Source: Deltaproteobacteria bacterium UBA2385
GTDB taxonomy: Bacteria; Myxococcota_A; UBA796; UBA2385
DNA length: 5,382 nucleotides
Direction of reading: 5' to 3'
Assembly (NCBI GenBank): GCA_002343455.1
Contig: DDSR01000282.1
Coordinates: forward strand, 1,143 to 6,524
In this document: one piece after another, positions 1 through 5,382 of the stretch
How positions within the stretch are numbered: the first letter of the stretch is position 1
Layout of the letters: every line of letters starts with the position of its first letter
Notes under the pieces: model-generated
What the model was told of the DNA's origin: nothing
Databases searched by the model: none
Seen by the model: only the letters and a program-made list of their open reading frames with translations
Translations under genes and position numbers: made by a program

Positions 1-363
1 CCCGAGCTCGCGGCGGCGGGCGCGGTGGTCTCGGCGTTGTGGATGGGCCCCTTCGGCCTCGGTGTCCTGCTGTGGACGCTGGGCCTGCCCTGGCCCCGCA
101 ACCCGCCGCGCGCGACATGGACCGCGTTGCTGCTCGAGCTGCGGCGGACCGCGCCGGGGACGGGGGCCGCCGTCGCGCTCGTGTTCGTGCTCCTGGGCGG
201 ATCCTGCGGGCTGCTCCGCGTGGTCGTCGACGGTGTCAACGGGCTCGGCGCTCGCCAGGCGCTCTTGGGCGGGGCGGAGAACGCGGCATTCTTCCTGGTG
301 CTGTGCTTGCTGGTCGGTCCAGGGCTGTGGTTGTCGCGAGCCTGGCGCGCCGTCCGGGGCTGA
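1..363 (+). CDS. C-terminal part of a hydrophobic membrane protein (5' end outside window)
   Basis: The frame is open from the first base to the TGA at 361-363, giving 120 residues with no start needed inside the window, so the gene very likely begins upstream. A GTG at 25 or ATG at 43 could be proposed as starts, but no ribosome-binding site precedes them and the frame is already coding-like before them. Three hydrophobic stretches are visible: about residues 4-29 (with the motif LGVLLWTLGLPWPRN at its end), 57-76 (AVALVFVLLGGSCGLL) and 94-112 (FFLVLCLLVGPGLWLS). The tail is short and basic (SRAWRAVRG), consistent with a cytoplasmic C-terminus. I do not recognise the family. It points the same way as the MAPEG gene, 64 bp downstream, but nothing shows that they are cotranscribed. 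Confidence 0.6.
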   Translation, partial: PELAAAGAVVSALWMGPFGLGVLLWTLGLPWPRNPPRATWTALLLELRRTAPGTGAAVALVFVLLGGSCGLLRVVVDGVNGLGARQALLGGAENAAFFLVLCLLVGPGLWLSRAWRAVRG

Positions 364-400
364 GCGCGGTCACGATCGCCCCGCGCGGCGGGTCGCGTGG

Positions 401-406
401 TAGCCT
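401..406 (+). promoter_or_regulatory. Possible -10-like hexamer TAGCCT before the MAPEG gene
   Basis: TAGCCT lies 21 nt before the GTG start in an otherwise G/C-dominated 64-bp gap. It fits a loose TAnnnT pattern, and similar hexamers precede the genes at 2608 and 4212. There is no recognisable -35 element at the usual distance. This is a weak call from pattern alone. Confidence 0.2.
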
Positions 407-427
407 CGACCCGCAGCACGACGCCAT

Positions 428-889
428 GTGGAGGCCGGCATCTCCCCCGTCGATCTCGCCGCCCTGCGCGGCCCCATCACCGTGACGGCCGCGTACTTCG
501 CGCTCTGGTACACGCTGCTGTTCGGGCTGCAGACCCGCACAAAGTACCGCCTGCGCCGCGAGTACGCCGCTCGCGGCCTGGTCTTCGACCGGTACCGCTC
601 GACCGACCCGGAGATGCTCAAGGCCGACCGGGCCGTGCAGAACACGCACGAGCAGATGGTGCCCTTCCTGGCGTCGATGTGGATGTACGCGCTCGTCGTC
701 TCGCCGGGCAGGGCCACGCTCCTCGGCGGCGCCTACATCGTGCTGCGCGCCGCCTACCCGCTCCTGCTCGGCTCGCGCATCGAGCAGGTGCAACCCCGGC
801 GCGTCGCCTTCGTGACCTTTCCCTGCTACGCAATCATCGGCTGGATGCTCGCCCGCTCGGTGGTCATGGCGTGGGCGGCCTGGGGCTGA
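428..889 (+). CDS. MAPEG family membrane protein
   Basis: This is a 153-residue integral membrane protein of the MAPEG family (membrane-associated proteins in eicosanoid and glutathione metabolism). Some members are glutathione transferases or peroxidases acting on lipophilic substrates; most bacterial members are uncharacterised. Four hydrophobic segments are visible at about residues 17-35, 76-92, 95-114 and 127-149, matching the family's four-helix fold and usual length of 130-160. The family signature lies at the start of helix 2: DRAVQNTHEQMVPFL (67-81), with R68, N72 and E75 in the R-x3-N-x2-E spacing known for glutathione-binding members. A Tyr-containing YIVLRAAYP follows in helix 3. 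The start is GTG at 428, because the overlapping ATG at 426 is in another frame. No clear Shine-Dalgarno precedes it, so the start is less certain than the family. Activity and substrate cannot be read from the sequence. Confidence 0.85.
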   Translation: MEAGISPVDLAALRGPITVTAAYFALWYTLLFGLQTRTKYRLRREYAARGLVFDRYRSTDPEMLKADRAVQNTHEQMVPFLASMWMYALVVSPGRATLLGGAYIVLRAAYPLLLGSRIEQVQPRRVAFVTFPCYAIIGWMLARSVVMAWAAWG

Positions 890-910
890 GGCGCCGCCCC
901 CGTCGCCCGT

Positions 911-2545
911 TCAGCGGTCCGCCAGCGCCCGCAGCCCCGCGCGTGCAGCCTCGCCCGCCTCGCCGAGCGCGTCGAGCGTCGCCCCCACCTCGTCCAGCGG
1001 CGCGGCACCCGGCCCACCCGGCAGGCGGAAGGTCCAAGCGACCAGCTCCAGCGCGACCTCTGGGAACGGGCAGGCCGGAGCCAACGCCAGCGCCTTGCGC
1101 AGGCCAACGACAGGGTTCGGCGCGACCTCCGAGGCCCGACGCCACGCGTCGATCCGGCGAGGCTTCGGCAGCCTGCCCAGCAGCGTCAGGACCTCCGGCC
1201 CGTCGCCAGTGAGCGCCGCGAGCACCGCCTCCCGGTTCGACAGCCAGGTCGAAAGCAGCTCGGCGTCGTCGAGCTGCTCGAGCGCCAGCAGGGCCGCCTC
1301 CTGGTTCGGCGCTCGGGTGGCGCCCGGCCAGCGGGTCCGGCGACCGAGGTGGGCCCTCGCCCAGGTCCGACGGACCTCGAGCGTGCAGGAGCCCAGCGCC
1401 TCGCGGATCTCCGCGAGCGTCGCGCGGACCACCGGCGGGAACTCGTCGAAGGTCTCCTCCCAGACCAAGACGGGTCGCAGGGGCTCCTCGGCGCCGTCTG
1501 CGAAGCCGGGCAGCCCGAGCCAACGGCGGCGCCCCGGGACACCAGCCGGCAGGCCCAGGTCCTCGAACCGCGGCCGGCCCGCGAAGGCCGGGTGCAGCGT
1601 GCGTTCCACCACGCGCCGCGCGACCGGCGCCAGCTCCGCACCCGAGGTCACCCCCGGCAGCCAGGCGCCCAACAGCATCGAAAGATCGACGATCGCCGCC
1701 GAGAAGGCCGCGCTGGAGCGCTCGGGGTCGTCCAGCACCCGGTCGACCCGCCGGAGCACGGCGTCGGTCAGGAGCACCCGCACCCGCGGCTCGCCGAGGG
1801 CCTCGCGCTGTGCGACCCACCCCAGGGCGGCTGGCAGCGGGAGGGCGTCGCCGCGCAGGTCTCCGAAGGTGGCGATGGTGTCTCGCGCCAGGTCGGGGGC
1901 CTCGGCACCCTCCAGGACGAGGCAGGTGGTAGCCGCCGCGAGGCGGACCAGGGGTGGTGCCGGGGGCTCCAAGCCCTCTCGAGCGAGCCGCATCGCGCCC
2001 GGTGGAGCGGCGCCGGCCAGGGCGAGCAGCATGGCCGCCCGCGCGGCGTCGTCGCGCTCCTCCGACGACGCCCGTGCCAGCGCTTGGGAGGGAGCGCGCA
2101 GCGCGCCGAGGGCGAGCGAGGCACCGGAGCGCGTCGCCGGATCAGGGTGGTTGAGCAGGGCCTCAAAGCGCCCCAACGAAGCGCGGGCCGCAGCCAGGAT
2201 CTCCGCGCCCGGACCCTTCTTGACCCCGGCGGGGTCCAGACCGCGGGCCGAGATCGAGGCGGGGCCCCACAGCAGGTCCAAGAGCAAGGTCCACAAGCGC
2301 ACGGGCGAGGCGGTTCCGCGCTCCGCATGGGCGAGAAGCGGTCCGAATGCGGCAGCCCCGGCCGGAGTGTAGGCGCCCTCCCCGACCAGCAGCGCCCGAA
2401 GGTCCAGCCAGGCCTTGCGACGCGCCGGGTCGTCCACCGCCCGCGCCGGATCGAAGGCGGTCGCGGCGAGCTCGGGGGCACCAGCCGCGCGTCGCCTCGA
2501 CACCCCGACCAGGGTTCCCCAGTCGGCGTCGCCGAGCCACGACAT
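911..2545 (-). CDS. HEAT-like helical repeat protein, function unknown
   Basis: This 544-residue protein reads from ATG at 2545 to TGA at 911, with the strongest ribosome-binding site in the window (AAGGAGGA, 4 nt before the ATG). It is rich in Ala, Leu, Arg and Glu, has no signal peptide or membrane helix, and is predicted here to be soluble and mostly alpha-helical. The clearest HEAT-like unit is at residues 126-150, containing RFEALLNHPDPATRSGASLA: a helix, an Asp/Pro turn and a second helix with a conserved Arg. Weaker helix pairs follow at about 165-215 and 235-275. A distinct segment, about 340-415, contains PVLVWEETFDEFPPVV and RRTWARAHLGRRTRWPGA and may be a separate domain. The C-terminus (about 415-544) returns to short helices. 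HEAT proteins are scaffolds for protein contacts, so no enzyme activity is implied. It is divergent from the immunity-like gene at 2608, which hints at a shared role, but I do not recognise a named family. Confidence 0.72.
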   Translation of the reverse strand: MSWLGDADWGTLVGVSRRRAAGAPELAATAFDPARAVDDPARRKAWLDLRALLVGEGAYTPAGAAAFGPLLAHAERGTASPVRLWTLLLDLLWGPASISARGLDPAGVKKGPGAEILAAARASLGRFEALLNHPDPATRSGASLALGALRAPSQALARASSEERDDAARAAMLLALAGAAPPGAMRLAREGLEPPAPPLVRLAAATTCLVLEGAEAPDLARDTIATFGDLRGDALPLPAALGWVAQREALGEPRVRVLLTDAVLRRVDRVLDDPERSSAAFSAAIVDLSMLLGAWLPGVTSGAELAPVARRVVERTLHPAFAGRPRFEDLGLPAGVPGRRRWLGLPGFADGAEEPLRPVLVWEETFDEFPPVVRATLAEIREALGSCTLEVRRTWARAHLGRRTRWPGATRAPNQEAALLALEQLDDAELLSTWLSNREAVLAALTGDGPEVLTLLGRLPKPRRIDAWRRASEVAPNPVVGLRKALALAPACPFPEVALELVAWTFRLPGGPGAAPLDEVGATLDALGEAGEAARAGLRALADR

Positions 2546-2549
2546 CCGC

Positions 2550-2557
2550 TCCTCCTT
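2550..2557 (-). promoter_or_regulatory. Strong Shine-Dalgarno site for the HEAT-like gene
   Basis: On the minus strand the bases read AAGGAGGA followed by GCGG and the ATG at 2545. This near-perfect anti-16S match at short spacing fixes the start of the HEAT-like gene and argues for efficient translation. Confidence 0.75.
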
Positions 2558-2590
2558 CCAAGCGGCTCTCCACCGCCCTGGATCGGGACC

Positions 2591-2603
2591 GGAGGTATCC
2601 TCC
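2591..2603 (+). repeat. Inverted repeat GGAGG-TAT-CCTCC containing the presumptive Shine-Dalgarno
   Basis: Two 5-bp arms flank a 3-nt centre. The left arm is a good Shine-Dalgarno (GGAGG) but sits 12 nt from the ATG at 2608, longer than usual. In RNA the arms could pair and hide the Shine-Dalgarno. In DNA the site could be a small operator. The centre also gives TATCCT (2596-2601), a TAnnnT-type -10 that would start a transcript at or near the ATG (leaderless). These readings exclude one another in part, and none is proven. Confidence 0.35.
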
Positions 2604-2607
2604 CGCC

Positions 2608-4119
2608 ATGACCCCTGCCCATCACGTCTTCGCCCCGCCCCGACGCAAGAGCGGCTCGCTCGCCTGGGAGGCGGGGAGCATGGACATGGGGGCCTGGTAC
2701 GCCATCCACGACCCAGAGGAGGTGCCGCCCGGCGCCTTGTCCCTCGTCGACCGCAGGTGGTCCGGCGCGCGCGGGCTTCGCGCCGCCAGGAAGCCCCTGC
2801 GTGTGCTGCCGACCTACGAGGGCGGTCAAGGACTCGTGGTCGACGCCGAGCTCGCCGAGGCGATCGGCGAGCTGCCCGGCGTCACCCGACGCGACATCAC
2901 GCTCCGCGACGACAAGGGCCCACTTCCGACCCGCTACGTGCTCCTCGACGTGCAGGCGCGCGTCCCGCTCGATCGGCGTCACGTCGCGGGCAGCTTCACC
3001 GACGGTTGGCTCGACGTGCTGAGGGGGGCCCGGTGGGGACCCGGCCGCGTCCCTTCCGCGCCGATCTTCCGCCTGCTCGAGCGACCGCGGCTGCTGTTCG
3101 TCGAGCCGGGGCTCGCGAAGGTGCTCTGCGACGCGGCGGGCGGCTCCGCCCTCCTCGACGACTACGACGCCGACTACCCCCACGCGTACTTTCCACCGGC
3201 GTGGAGCCTCGGGAACCTGCCCGCCGTCCCGGAGGCCCCAGAAGCCGAGGCCGCGTTCTGGGCGCTCCTGGGCGGCGACGCGGCGGCCCGGCCGGCGGCC
3301 ATCACCAGCCCCTGGTGGGCCTACGCGGTGGCGCGCTGCGTCGATGGATGGGCCGCCGACGACACGCGCCGCGCCGCTTGCGGCAACGCGGTGGTGGCGG
3401 CGCTCTATGCGTCGGAGGTCGAGGGTCACGACCAGCCGTCGCTCGCCGAGGCCAGCGCGGGGCACGGGCTCGCGGCGCTGCGCTACGCCACCCACGTCCG
3501 CGGCGCGATCGATCGGCAGGTGCTCAGCGACGACCGCCTCGCGGAGGCCGGTCACGACCAGAGCACGCTCGCGCAGCACGAGGGCTGCCTCGCGACGCTC
3601 ACGGGAGCGCCTCCGACTCGACCGGCGCCCCGGATCTGGCCGTCCCACGGCCGGCCACGCTACGCCGACGAGGCCGACGGTATCGTGCCGATCGAGGCCG
3701 AGGTGCGCAGCGACATCGACGCCTTCGTAGGCCGAGGTCTGGCGCGGCTCGGCGTCGGCGTCGAGGCGGCCCCCGACGAGGTCGTGGAGCTCCTGCAGTC
3801 CCACCTCGTGGCGCTCGCCTCCGGCGAGGGCAGGCTCGGTACCGGGAAGCGCACGACCGTGCAGATGGAGCTCGGCTGCGCCTGGGGCGAGCAGCTTCAT
3901 CGCGCGTTCGGCTGGCAGTGGGCGCGCGTCGCGCTGCCCGCCGGCGGTGGGCTGGCCCTGGTGTCGCCGGACCGCGCGCTCGCTCACTACCCCTTCGACG
4001 CCGTCGCCCCCTGGCTGAAGCGGCGGGCAGGCAGCCCGACGCTCCTCCTGCTCTTCAACATGATCGCGGATGGGAACGTCCCTCCTGCTCTCCCAGGAGC
4101 GCTGACGACCGTGCAGTGA
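2608..4119 (+). CDS. Two-domain protein: Imm11-like (DUF1629-like) N-terminus, DUF3806-like C-terminus
   Basis: This 503-residue soluble protein has no signal peptide or membrane helix. Residues about 27-180 follow the pattern I associate with Imm11/DUF1629 immunity proteins: an opening WYAIHDP, a middle segment with LVVDAELAEAIGELPGV, the strand RYVLLDVQARVPLDRRHV (109-126), then IFRLLERPRLLFVEPGLAKVL (153-173, interrupted match). Imm11 proteins are thought to neutralise toxins delivered between neighbouring bacteria. Residues about 210-340 form a helical middle part with a degenerate repeat around GHDQ (273-276 and 315-318). Residues about 360-490 resemble DUF3806-type domains, with a helix, then ELGCAWGEQLHRAFGWQWAR (421-440) and LALVSPDRALAHYPFDAV. 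The start at 2608 extends the frame with good codon bias, but ATG 2680 (Met25) has GGGAGG 8 nt upstream and would begin close to the domain. No toxin gene is visible. Both domain calls are from memory of sequence patterns, not a search. Confidence 0.72.
   Translation: MTPAHHVFAPPRRKSGSLAWEAGSMDMGAWYAIHDPEEVPPGALSLVDRRWSGARGLRAARKPLRVLPTYEGGQGLVVDAELAEAIGELPGVTRRDITLRDDKGPLPTRYVLLDVQARVPLDRRHVAGSFTDGWLDVLRGARWGPGRVPSAPIFRLLERPRLLFVEPGLAKVLCDAAGGSALLDDYDADYPHAYFPPAWSLGNLPAVPEAPEAEAAFWALLGGDAAARPAAITSPWWAYAVARCVDGWAADDTRRAACGNAVVAALYASEVEGHDQPSLAEASAGHGLAALRYATHVRGAIDRQVLSDDRLAEAGHDQSTLAQHEGCLATLTGAPPTRPAPRIWPSHGRPRYADEADGIVPIEAEVRSDIDAFVGRGLARLGVGVEAAPDEVVELLQSHLVALASGEGRLGTGKRTTVQMELGCAWGEQLHRAFGWQWARVALPAGGGLALVSPDRALAHYPFDAVAPWLKRRAGSPTLLLLFNMIADGNVPPALPGALTTVQ
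2666..2671 (+). promoter_or_regulatory. Alternative Shine-Dalgarno (GGGAGG) for an internal start at 2680
   Basis: GGGAGG ends 8 nt before an in-frame ATG at 2680 (Met25 of the long form), a better spacing than the 12 nt upstream of ATG 2608. Starting here gives 479 residues beginning just before the Imm11-like domain. Codon bias between 2608 and 2680 still looks coding, so the choice is open. Confidence 0.35.
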
Positions 4120-4211
4120 GCCTCGAGCAGTCGTTCCCCACTGGCCCGCGCCGCGCCCGAGCTCGTCGTCCCGGTTCGTCCGAGTAGACTGAAGCCCCTT
4201 GGAGGTAGTTC
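4120..4211. other. Intergenic gap with a possible promoter for the broken downstream gene
   Basis: These 92 bp separate the Imm11-like gene from the start at 4212. TAGACT at 4185-4190 is a TAnnnT-type hexamer 21 nt before the ATG; no -35 element is apparent. No U-tract hairpin that would act as an intrinsic terminator for the upstream gene is visible, so readthrough between the two genes is possible. Confidence 0.3.
4201..4206 (+). promoter_or_regulatory. Shine-Dalgarno GGAGGT of the disrupted gene
   Basis: GGAGGT lies 5 nt before the ATG at 4212, ideal in sequence and spacing. It is the main evidence that the original gene began here, even though the frame is stopped after 19 codons. Confidence 0.65.
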
Positions 4212-4268
4212 ATGACCGTCGCCCCTGGGTTCCGGCCTCTCCAAGACACCAAGGCGCTGCCGAAGGGG

Positions 4269-4271
4269 TAG
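4269..4271 (+). other. In-frame TAG interrupting codon 20
   Basis: The context is GGG TAG AAG AAG CAG. A single change from CAG, GAG or AAG would explain it. After this stop the first in-frame ATG, GTG or TTG is the GTG at 4425, so reinitiation would lose about 70 residues. Confidence 0.7.
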
Positions 4272-4554
4272 AAGAAGCAGCTCACCGGCTGGCTTGAGGA
4301 TCAGGGCGCGGGCACCGTCGCCCAGGCCGCCCGCGACGAGGAGTGGCGAGACCTGTGGGCCGCGGAGCTCTCCGTCGGGCCGCGCACCTTCCACGTCGCG
4401 CTGACCGGCACCGGCGACGGGGCGGTGTGGGAGGGGGACGACGCCGTCCCCGTCGGGGATGTGGCGCTGGCTTCGGCAGGTCCGCCGGAGCGGATCCGCC
4501 TCTCGCCCGCCTCCGCAGACACTGTGCCGCGTCCCCCGGTGTTCGCCGGCGATC

Positions 4555-4566
4555 TGTCCGCTCGCC
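4555..4566 (+). other. Likely site of a +1 frameshift
   Basis: Before this interval the frame starting at 4212 has the better codon bias (reading PPVFAGDLS). After it the next frame does (reading LARRYVTLVAR). Removing one base, for example near 4560, joins them smoothly. There is no long homopolymer or classical slippery heptamer here, which disfavours programmed frameshifting. Confidence 0.55.
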
Positions 4567-5244
4567 CGGCGATACGTCACGCTCGTGGCACGGATGGGCG
4601 GCGGTCCAAGCCTTCAGTTCGCAGGCCTCGTCCCCCCGTGGGCGCTCGCGCGGTACGCCGGCCTCGACCCCGCGGGGCCCGCCGATCTCCCGGTGCCCCT
4701 CGACGGGCGCACGGTGCCGTTCTGGGTCCTCGCCACCCACGTCGGCAGCGGATCGGTCGAGCCGAAACCGGCGCTGGCGGCGCTGGCGGAGCTCGACGTC
4801 GCCGCCCTGCTCGCCGCGTGGACGGAGGTCGCGGACGGTCGCGCCCTGGACGCGCTCCAAGGTTGGACTGTGGTGCCGAAAGAGGCCGAGATCCCGCTGA
4901 CGCGGCGACGCCTGGCGTACCAGGGGAGGCTGTTCGGGTGGATGGGCGAGGTCGCCGGCCGGTTGGGCGCACCCGCGCGTGAGGCGTCCGAGGGCGTGCT
5001 GCTGCGGGTCGAGGACCGTGTCTACGGCTGGGGCTGGCGCGCCTGCTGCGGACTGTCCGGGCTGGCCGCGACCGGGGGCATCCCCGACGCGCACGCGCAG
5101 CTGCTGGTGGACCTGTCGCGCAGGAACGTGGGCGGCATCGACGCGTGGTGGCCCGAGCGGCTCGCGGCCTGGCACGGCACGCTGCCCGCGTCGACGCGGG
5201 AACGGGTGGGCCCGCTCGACAAGCCGTCGAAGCCGCGGGTCTGA

Positions 5245-5382
5245 GGCGGTCCGGCCGGCTCGTGTGACAGGAGCTCGACGTCGAGGAGCGGACGTTCGCC
5301 CTCGGTGAGCACGCCTCCGGCAGCGGCTTCGACGGCGGCCCGACGGGTCGGCAGCTCGGCCGGTCCTGCCCCGCGCGGCGGG
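5245..5382. other. Unassigned right end
   Basis: This stretch has no start codon with a ribosome-binding site on either strand. A plus frame from 5268 to the window end has strong third-position G/C bias (ELDVEERTFALGEHASG) but follows directly on a TGA and has no start. A minus frame reading LTEGERPLLDVELLSH also looks plausible but would continue antisense through the 3' end of the broken gene. Neither can be called as a gene from this window. Confidence 0.3.

Larger units (their letters stand above)
2546..2607. promoter_or_regulatory. Divergent intergenic region between the HEAT-like and Imm11-like genes
   Basis: These 62 bp separate two divergent start codons and must hold, or overlap, the signals for both genes if each has its own promoter here. 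The left side carries the minus-strand Shine-Dalgarno. The right side carries an inverted repeat, GGAGG-TAT-CCTCC (2591-2603), just before the ATG at 2608. No clear -35/-10 pair is visible on either strand, as is common in such GC-rich DNA. The compactness suggests coordinated control, but that is inference. Confidence 0.45.
4212..5244 (+). pseudogene. Broken gene for an unrecognised ~343-residue protein (nonsense plus frameshift)
   Basis: A well-placed Shine-Dalgarno and ATG open a frame with strong G/C third-position bias that begins MTVAPGFRPLQDTKALPKG and meets TAG at 4269-4271 (codon 20). The same frame then stays coding-like (KKQLTGWLEDQG, then FHVALTGTGDGAVWEGDDAV) until about 4555-4566. 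There the good codon bias jumps to the next frame, which runs as LARRYVTLVARMGGG to TGA at 5242-5244. The total of 1033 bases is one more than a multiple of three, so one extra base explains the shift, and repair would give 343 residues. The 3' part contains LFGWMGEVAGRLG and VEDRVYGWGWRACCGLSG, and ends in a basic PLDKPSKPRV. It looks soluble and of unknown family. A shorter product could start at GTG 4585 or ATG 4594, but neither has a Shine-Dalgarno. A sequencing error at either lesion is the main alternative to a true pseudogene. Confidence 0.62.

Noticed and set aside
890..910. Possible bidirectional terminator between the convergent genes
   Set aside because: The 21 bp are G/C-rich but form no clear stem-loop and have no T-tract on either strand.
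1349..2611. Plus-strand frames (also 1095-2372) opposite the HEAT-like gene
   Set aside because: They are antisense shadows with Ser/Arg/Gly-rich translations; the minus-strand gene has a strong Shine-Dalgarno and proper codon bias.
1768..3987. A 739-residue open frame on the minus strand, longer than any gene called here
   Set aside because: It runs antisense to the 2608-4119 gene, crosses the divergent region, and continues out of frame inside the HEAT-like gene. Its translation is Arg/Gly/Pro-rich and low in complexity, typical of a shadow frame in GC-rich DNA.
2415..4187. A 590-residue plus-strand frame overlapping the Imm11-like gene
   Set aside because: Its translation is dominated by Arg and Ala runs with poor third-position bias. 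The overlapping frame starting at 2608 has the coding signature.
4212..4271. Short 19-codon peptide gene ending at TAG
   Set aside because: The same frame keeps strong coding bias beyond the stop, so the peptide is better read as the start of an interrupted gene than as a deliberate small ORF.
4282..5175. A 297-residue minus-strand frame over the broken gene
   Set aside because: Its translation is Arg/Pro-rich and low in complexity, and it lacks a convincing start. It is a mirror of the plus-strand coding bias.
5274..5285. Perfect 12-bp palindrome CTCGACGTCGAG 29 bp after the stop of the broken gene, considered as a terminator or operator
   Set aside because: A 12-bp perfect palindrome is expected about once by chance in a window of this size, there is no loop or T-tract for a terminator, and it sits in no clear promoter context.
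5022..5312. Minus-strand frame beginning LTEGERPLLDVELLSH
   Set aside because: The first 20 or so residues look plausible, but most of the frame lies antisense to the well-supported 3' end of the broken gene and becomes Ser/Pro/Ala-rich there. It has no ribosome-binding site at its GTG.

Overview
This is a very GC-rich window (roughly 70-75% G+C by eye), with a near-saturated G/C preference at third codon positions. Overlapping shadow frames are therefore long, and gene calls had to rest on codon third-position bias, amino-acid plausibility and ribosome-binding sites rather than ORF length. The composition, together with a long HEAT-like orphan protein and an Imm11-like (DUF1629-like) protein, suggests a high-GC environmental bacterium of the Myxococcota (former Deltaproteobacteria) type. 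That assignment is inference; the window has no rRNA or other phylogenetic marker. I see no tRNA or rRNA gene, transposase, CRISPR array or phage hallmark.

Layout from left to right: (1) positions 1-363, +, the 3' part of a gene for a small hydrophobic membrane protein that begins outside the window; (2) 428-889, +, a four-helix MAPEG-family membrane protein; (3) 911-2545, -, a 544-residue helical, HEAT-like protein of unknown function that converges on the MAPEG gene with 21 bp between the stops; (4) 2608-4119, +, a 503-residue protein transcribed divergently from gene 3 across a 62-bp shared region. Its N-terminal half resembles the Imm11 (DUF1629) immunity-protein family and its C-terminus has a DUF3806-like pattern; (5) 4212-5244, +, a gene with a strong Shine-Dalgarno site and start codon but broken by a TAG at codon 20 and a +1 frameshift near 4555-4566. 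Restoring both would give a 343-residue protein that I do not recognise. The last 138 bases hold no gene I can support.

The first two genes look like ordinary membrane functions. The second half (a divergent pair plus a decaying downstream gene) looks like accessory or orphan-immunity territory: an immunity-like protein without a visible toxin, a fast-evolving helical repeat protein, and a pseudogene. No complete new system can be demonstrated here. The points most worth checking are the two-domain immunity-like protein at 2608-4119, its divergent partner at 911-2545, and the double lesion in 4212-5244.
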